Shown: positions 59,827 to 64,000 of the stretch, in pieces
How the letters are laid out: each line of letters opens with the position of its first letter
How positions within the stretch are numbered: position 1 is the stretch's first letter
DNA from: Candidatus Scybalocola faecigallinarum
Lineage (GTDB): Bacteria > Bacillota > Clostridia > Lachnospirales > Lachnospiraceae
NCBI GenBank assembly: GCA_018711005.1
Contig: DVIT01000030.1
Coordinates: 1 to 64,000, forward strand
Direction: 5' to 3'
DNA: 64,000 nucleotides
Translations under genes and position numbers: made by a program
Notes under the pieces: model-generated
What the model saw: the letters and a program-made list of their open reading frames with translations, nothing else
Database searches by the model: none
Told to the model about the DNA's origin: nothing

Positions 59827-61098
59827 TTAGCTATTACGGATCTGTCCATTTCCATAGATAACATATTTTGTCGTTGTCAGTTCTTTTAATCCCATGGGTC
59901 CTCTGGCGTGGAGCTTTTGGGTGCTGATGCCGATTTCGGCCCCAAAGCCAAATTCAAAGCCGTCGGTAAAACGGGTAGAGGCATTAACATAAACAGCAGC
60001 GGCGTCGATTTCATTAAGAAAACGGCGGGCATTGCCGTAATCTTTTGTAACAATAGTTTCGGAATGCTTTGTGTTATACGTATTAATATGATCAATCGCT
60101 TCATCCAGGGAATCCACGGTTTTTACAGAGATGATCAGGTCCAGGTATTCTGTGCCGAAATCTTCCTCTGTGGCAGGCACCAGGTCGCTGACAACACTTC
60201 TGGCAGCTTCATCCCCCCGGATTTCTACGTGATGGCTTTTTAACATCTGGCAGATCGAGGGAAGGGCTTTTTCCAAAATATTTTTATGGATCACCAGGGA
60301 TTCGCAGGCATTGCACACGCCGGTGCGCTGGGTTTTGGCATTTTCAATGATCTTTACAGCCATATCAATGTCCGCATATTCATCCACATAAACATGGCAG
60401 TTTCCCGTGCCGGTTTCAATGACCGGGATGGTGCTGTTTTCCACTACGGTGCGGATCAGGCCGGCCCCGCCTCTGGGGATAAGTACATCCACATACTGGT
60501 TCAGCCGCATAAAAGCTTTGGCTGTTTCACGGCTTGTATCCTGGATCAGCTGGATACTGTCTGACAAAAGCACCGGATCCAGTCCGGCGGTTTTTGCATA
60601 TTCCTCCAGGGCTGTGCGAATCACTTCCACAATGGCTTTATTGGAATGAATGGCATCGCTGCCTCCCTTTAGGATCACGGCATTGCCGGTTTTAAAGCAC
60701 AGTCCGAAGGCATCTGCCGTAACGTTTGGACGGGATTCGTAAATGATGCCAACAACACCCAGGGGAACCCTCTTTTTGCATACTTCAAGGCCATTGGGGC
60801 GCAGCGTGGACTCGACGATCTCGCCTACCGGATCATTAAGGGCTGCGATCTGGTCAAGGCCAAGGGCCATGGCGCCGATACGGTCCTGTGTAAGACGGAG
60901 CCGGTCAATTAAAGACGCCTTCATACCCTTTTCGCAGGCTGCTTTAATATCTTCCTCATTGGCACAGATCAGTTCCTGTGCATGTGCTTCAAGCGCCCGG
61001 GCTACATTGCCCAGGGCTGCATTTTTATCATTTTGGCCCAGCTTTACAAGAAAGCGGGATGCTTTCTTTGCGGCAGCTCCCATTTCGCCAAGTGTCAT
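59827..61098 (-). CDS. proA: Glutamate-5-semialdehyde dehydrogenase (gamma-glutamyl phosphate reductase)
   Basis: A 423-residue ProA, the second step of proline synthesis (NADPH reduction of gamma-glutamyl phosphate). Segments: [41 protein letters not shown] and the catalytic Cys in [14 protein letters not shown]. Its start overlaps the stop of fthC (ATGA). ProB, the first enzyme, is encoded at the other end of the same minus-strand gene run, three genes away. Confidence 0.97.
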   Translation of the reverse strand: MTLGEMGAAAKKASRFLVKLGQNDKNAALGNVARALEAHAQELICANEEDIKAACEKGMKASLIDRLRLTQDRIGAMALGLDQIAALNDPVGEIVESTLRPNGLEVCKKRVPLGVVGIIYESRPNVTADAFGLCFKTGNAVILKGGSDAIHSNKAIVEVIRTALEEYAKTAGLDPVLLSDSIQLIQDTSRETAKAFMRLNQYVDVLIPRGGAGLIRTVVENSTIPVIETGTGNCHVYVDEYADIDMAVKIIENAKTQRTGVCNACESLVIHKNILEKALPSICQMLKSHHVEIRGDEAARSVVSDLVPATEEDFGTEYLDLIISVKTVDSLDEAIDHINTYNTKHSETIVTKDYGNARRFLNEIDAAAVYVNASTRFTDGFEFGFGAEIGISTQKLHARGPMGLKELTTTKYVIYGNGQIRNS

Positions 61099-61730
61099 CT
61101 TATCTCCTCCTGTCCATAAATTGATTTTTCAGTTACAAGATATTTTATAAACAGATCATGGCTTTCCAGAGGGAATCCCTGGCAGCTGATCTTTTGTACA
61201 TCATAAGCGACCCCGCAGGCAGCCAGATGGCAGCTGGCGCTGCCGGAAATTTTACCTCCGGTTATCCGTGACAGATACGTATCATAAAAGCCGCCGCCAT
61301 AACCCAGTCGTCCGATAGGTTTACTGCCCTGTCCGTCCTGGCAGAAAGCAAGGCCCGGAACAAGCATGAGCGTCTGCTGCTCCCGGATGGATAACGGGTC
61401 AAATACGGAGCAGCCAATGGCAGGTTCCCAAAGGTTCATGGCGCCTTTTTCCAGATCATTAAAGCCGTTAATGTATAAAAATTCCATATGTCTTTGGCCA
61501 AAAACCTTTGGCAGAGCCACTTTTTTGCCCTGCTGCAAAGCCGCAAGCAGCACCGCCTTTATATCGGCCTCGCTGCCGGTGGGAAAATATCCCAGGATCA
61601 CATCGGCCCGGGCGTATATGGACCAGGCGAGAATGCGGCTGCAAATTTTTTCTGAAAGCCGCAGAGCGGTTTGGGGATCCAGCTTGCTGCGCCTGCCCTT
61701 CATTTCCCGCCGGAGGGTTTGCTTATCCAT
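61095..61730 (-). CDS. fthC: 5-formyltetrahydrofolate cyclo-ligase
   Basis: A 211-residue cyclo-ligase (MTHFS/YgfA family) that converts 5-formyl-THF to 5,10-methenyl-THF with ATP. The N-terminal R/K-rich helix ([12 protein letters not shown]), [13 protein letters not shown], and the C-terminal nucleotide loop [13 protein letters not shown] are diagnostic. It sits inside the pro gene run, between the DUF896 gene and proA, and overlaps the proA start. Confidence 0.94.
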   Translation of the reverse strand: MDKQTLRREMKGRRSKLDPQTALRLSEKICSRILAWSIYARADVILGYFPTGSEADIKAVLLAALQQGKKVALPKVFGQRHMEFLYINGFNDLEKGAMNLWEPAIGCSVFDPLSIREQQTLMLVPGLAFCQDGQGSKPIGRLGYGGGFYDTYLSRITGGKISGSASCHLAACGVAYDVQKISCQGFPLESHDLFIKYLVTEKSIYGQEEIR

Positions 61731-61745
61731 GATTGCTCATATCCT

Positions 61746-61976
61746 TTAGTGGTAGTATTTCTTTTTGTTTTTAAGACGGTCCTTTACATTTTCTACAGTT
61801 CCGTCGGGATTTTGGATCTGGATCCGTTCCAGATTTGATCTGAGATTTTTGCGGATCGCTGTAATATAAGCTCCGCGCAGATGGGCCTGTTCCTGCTTTT
61901 CCTCCGGGGTAAGGCCCTCGTTTTTGGACTTATGGTACAGCTCGTTGATCCGGGCAATATCTTTATCAGTGATCAT
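61746..61976 (-). CDS. DUF896 family protein (YnzC-like)
   Basis: A 76-residue helical protein of DUF896. The family start IARINELYHKSKNEGLTPEEKQEQ (first part quoted here as IARINELYHKSKNEGLT) and LRGAYITAIRKNLRSNL are visible. In Bacillus the relative YnzC is encoded in the SOS yneA operon, but here it lies far from the yneA-like gene. Function unknown. GAGGAGG precedes the start; it overlaps the end of the patatin gene. Confidence 0.9.
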   Translation of the reverse strand: MITDKDIARINELYHKSKNEGLTPEEKQEQAHLRGAYITAIRKNLRSNLERIQIQNPDGTVENVKDRLKNKKKYYH

Positions 61977-62848
61977 CTTTGTTCCTCCTCTGGTTTTTTC
62001 TCCAGCCAGGACAAAAGCTGGTCATAATGGGCTTTCATATATTCATAGCCGTGGCGGTAAAAGGCGTTGAGCTTTTCTTCATCTCTTTCCACTCTCCCGG
62101 CACCATCAAATTCCGGCCGGATCACAAAGATCCTGCCTTTGGCTTCCAGTTTTTCAAGATAGTCCAATGTCCTGTTGTAAGATTGGTTCCGGTATTTTAA
62201 TGCATTTATAAGATAGGGATACTTTTTATAAAATATTTTTGCCATTTTATAATTTTTCCCCGGGTTGTCCGGTTTGCGGTAACCCTTTACCTTGGTCAGA
62301 ACGACAATATTGTCCTTATATCCGTCGATCATGGCGTGTTTAACCGGTATAGAATCGGAAAGACCGCCGTCCAGCATAGGATCACCGTCCACATTGACCA
62401 TAGGGGCTACAAAGGGAAGGCTTGAGGAAGCGCGGCATGCGGCCATAATCCGCTTACGGTCGTTTTTTTCCTCAATATACGCCGGCATACCGGTCTTACA
62501 GTTGGTAGCTGTCATGACACAGCGGATGGGAGACTTTTTATAGGCTTCAAAATCAAAAGGCACCAGCTCATTGGGATAGCGGTCAAAGGCCATATCCATG
62601 TCAAAAAGATACCCGGTCTTAAGGAAGTTTTTCATGTTAATATAACCGTATTCTTTTTGGGCATCGATCATACATTCTTTGGTACGTCCGATCTGGCCGG
62701 AAACATAATCCACCGCATTACAGGCGCCGGCAGAAACGCCGATCACATAGGGAAGCTGCAGGCCCCGCTCCATCAAGTAATCCAGCACGCCGCTGGTAAA
62801 TACCCCTCTTTGTCCGCCGCCTTCCAAAACCAGTCCTACATGTTTCAT
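61973..62848 (-). CDS. Patatin-like phospholipase family protein
   Basis: A 291-residue patatin-like hydrolase. The oxyanion motif GGGQRGVFTSG, the nucleophile elbow GVSAGACNA with the catalytic Ser near residue 40, and the DGG motif (MLDGGLSDSIP) with the catalytic Asp are present. Likely an intracellular lipase or acyl hydrolase (no signal peptide). ATG 62848 is used; an in-frame TTG two codons earlier is possible, since the ribosome binding site (AAAGGAAACGG) is at long spacing. It follows proB directly. Confidence 0.88.
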   Translation of the reverse strand: MKHVGLVLEGGGQRGVFTSGVLDYLMERGLQLPYVIGVSAGACNAVDYVSGQIGRTKECMIDAQKEYGYINMKNFLKTGYLFDMDMAFDRYPNELVPFDFEAYKKSPIRCVMTATNCKTGMPAYIEEKNDRKRIMAACRASSSLPFVAPMVNVDGDPMLDGGLSDSIPVKHAMIDGYKDNIVVLTKVKGYRKPDNPGKNYKMAKIFYKKYPYLINALKYRNQSYNRTLDYLEKLEAKGRIFVIRPEFDGAGRVERDEEKLNAFYRHGYEYMKAHYDQLLSWLEKKPEEEQR

Positions 62849-62854
62849 ACACAA

Positions 62855-63715
62855 TCACCGTTTCCTTTCAATATAATCGGTCAGGTTAAAGTTTTTGTTT
62901 TTATGGGCTAAAAATAAGGTGCCAATATCATCGCCATTGAGGATCTTGTGGATGGCGTGAAAATCACGGCCGTTGGCAATGACCATATCGCATCCGGCAT
63001 CCGTGGCAATACGTCCGGCATCCAGCTTTGTGACCATGCCTCCGGTGCCGAAATCGCTGGCTGAGCCTTTGGCCATGGCGTAAAGCTCCTCATGGATCTC
63101 CGGGATGCAGTGAATGAGCTGTGCGTCGGCGCAGGTATTGGGATCATCTGTATAAAGCCCGTCAATATCCGAAAGCAGGATGAGAAGATCTGCCCCGGAT
63201 AAGGCTGCCACAACGGCAGATAATGTATCGTTGTCGCCAAATTCAATTTCATCTGTTGAAATGGTGTCGTTTTCATTAACAATAGGGATCACACCCATAG
63301 CTAAAAGCTGGCGAAATGTATTTTTGGCATTTTTACAGCTTTGAGGCCGGATAATGGTATGCTTGGTCATAAGGATCTGTGAAGAAAGCTGGTTATATTC
63401 GTTAAACAGCTTCTGGTAGATCATCATCAGCGCCGCCTGGCCTACAGAGGCGCAGGCCTGCTTTAAGGGCAGGGTATCCGGCCGTTTATTAAGCCCCAGG
63501 GCCTTCCGTCCAACGCCAATGGCGCCGGAGGATACAAGGATCACATCCCTGCCCTGGTTTCTCTGGTCGCACAGCAGACGCACCAGCTGTTCCAGCTTAT
63601 ACAGATCAAGCTCCCCGGTCATTTCATGAACAAGGGATGAGGAGCCAACCTTGACAACGATCCTTTTTTTGTTTTTCAGTTCTTTTCTGTCAAAAATCTT
63701 TTCCTGTGCAGTCAT
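62855..63715 (-). CDS. proB: Glutamate 5-kinase (short form, without PUA domain)
   Basis: A 286-residue ProB, which phosphorylates glutamate in proline synthesis. The amino acid kinase fold shows VVKVGSSSLV, VSSGAIGVGRKALGL, PIVNENDTIST, FGDNDTLSAVVAAL and GTGGMVTKLDAG. The PUA domain that many ProB proteins carry at the C-terminus is absent, as in other short Firmicutes forms. The allosteric proline site in the kinase domain may still work. AAGGAGA precedes the start. Confidence 0.95.
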   Translation of the reverse strand: MTAQEKIFDRKELKNKKRIVVKVGSSSLVHEMTGELDLYKLEQLVRLLCDQRNQGRDVILVSSGAIGVGRKALGLNKRPDTLPLKQACASVGQAALMMIYQKLFNEYNQLSSQILMTKHTIIRPQSCKNAKNTFRQLLAMGVIPIVNENDTISTDEIEFGDNDTLSAVVAALSGADLLILLSDIDGLYTDDPNTCADAQLIHCIPEIHEELYAMAKGSASDFGTGGMVTKLDAGRIATDAGCDMVIANGRDFHAIHKILNGDDIGTLFLAHKNKNFNLTDYIERKR

Positions 63716-63729
63716 CTTTGGTGTTCTCC

Positions 63730-63999
63730 TTACTTATAATTGCGATAACGTTCATGGTTTATATTTCCGGAAAGATAATATTTTTGGGCAATGGCCTCGG
63801 CGACCTTTATGCCGTCCATAGCGGCAGAGGTAATGCCTCCGGCATATCCGGCCCCTTCTCCGCAGGGATAAATTCCGCCCAGATTGCTTTCAAAATCTTC
63901 ATTGCGGGTCAGACGTACAGGGGAGGATGTGCGGGATTCCACGCCGGATAAAAGAGCGTCCGCCCGGTCAAAGCCGGGAATTTTGTGACCAAAAGCCTG
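63730..63999 (-). CDS. FAD-dependent oxidoreductase, C-terminal part (5' end outside window)
   Basis: The frame stays open to the right edge of the window, so only the last 89 residues are present. The segment SGVESRTSSPVRLTRN followed by GIYPCGEGAGYAGGITSAA and DGIKVAEAIA is typical of the C-terminal FAD-binding region of the COG2509 family of uncharacterised NAD(P)/FAD-dependent dehydrogenases. The gene is 14 bases upstream of proB and probably in the same operon. Confidence 0.88.
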   Translation of the reverse strand, partial: QAFGHKIPGFDRADALLSGVESRTSSPVRLTRNEDFESNLGGIYPCGEGAGYAGGITSAAMDGIKVAEAIAQKYYLSGNINHERYRNYK

Positions 64000-64000
64000 A

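Overview
The window looks like a chromosomal segment of a Clostridia bacterium, most likely of the family Lachnospiraceae. This is inferred from moderate GC content, strong AGGAGG-type ribosome binding sites, a type III glutamine synthetase, and gene orders typical of the group: the B12-type radical SAM / DUF2344 / RNase G / L21-Prp-L27 / ObgE series, and the radC-mreBCD-PBP2-minDE-rodA-mgsA series. No phage, insertion sequence, CRISPR array, rRNA or tRNA was seen. Both ends cut a gene.

Layout. 1-3.0 kb: the end of a surface protein, an orphan ABC exporter of somewhat AT-rich composition, a very small hydrophobic peptide gene and a small membrane protein. 3.0-12.9 kb (plus strand): a housekeeping block for RNA processing and ribosome biogenesis (radical SAM pair, RNase G, PAP2 phosphatase, cytidylate-kinase-like protein, rplU-prp-rpmA, obgE, yhbY, nadD, yqeK, rsfS). 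13-17.4 kb: an unknown membrane protein, then lexA divergent from a yneA-like LysM gene across a region dense in LexA boxes, a TtcA-like tRNA thiolase and a Xer-like recombinase. 17.4-29.3 kb: an AT-rich spacer, a sigma-region-4-like protein, a lipid-phosphatase-like protein, a giant FtsX-type ABC protein with a tandemly duplicated promoter segment, a second cytidylate-kinase-like gene, and a heterodimeric TM287/288-type multidrug exporter divergent from a two-component system.

29.3-36.7 kb (minus strand): rluD, lspA, aroB, divIVA, sepF, yggS, an HlyD-like protein and a YhcC-type radical SAM protein. 37-47.6 kb: a P-loop mini-protein, a D,D-carboxypeptidase lipoprotein, mgsA, rodA, minE, minD, PBP2, mreD, mreC, mreB and radC, which is an elongation and division-site cluster without minC. 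47.8-58.8 kb: a methionine gamma-lyase-like enzyme, miaA, mutL, mutS, glutamine synthetase III and miaB. 58.9-59.7 kb: a RelE/ParE-Phd toxin-antitoxin pair. 59.8-64 kb: proA, fthC, a DUF896 gene, a patatin-like gene, proB and the end of an FAD-dependent oxidoreductase.

How the genes fit together. Prp and the L27 precursor with its cleavable N-terminus form a matched pair. LexA and the YneA-like protein form a compact SOS checkpoint. MreBCD, PBP2 and RodA form the elongasome, next to MinDE, SepF and DivIVA for division placement. ProB and ProA share a cluster with three unrelated genes. The most unusual sequence features are a 52-53 bp tandem repeat carrying its own Shine-Dalgarno sequence and hairpin, found in two separate operon spacers (before mreC and before mutL); a near-perfect 40-bp inverted repeat in the exporter leader; a candidate 25-residue hydrophobic peptide gene; and a methylglyoxal synthase with two substituted acidic positions. 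I did not find a clear multi-gene system that is wholly new.
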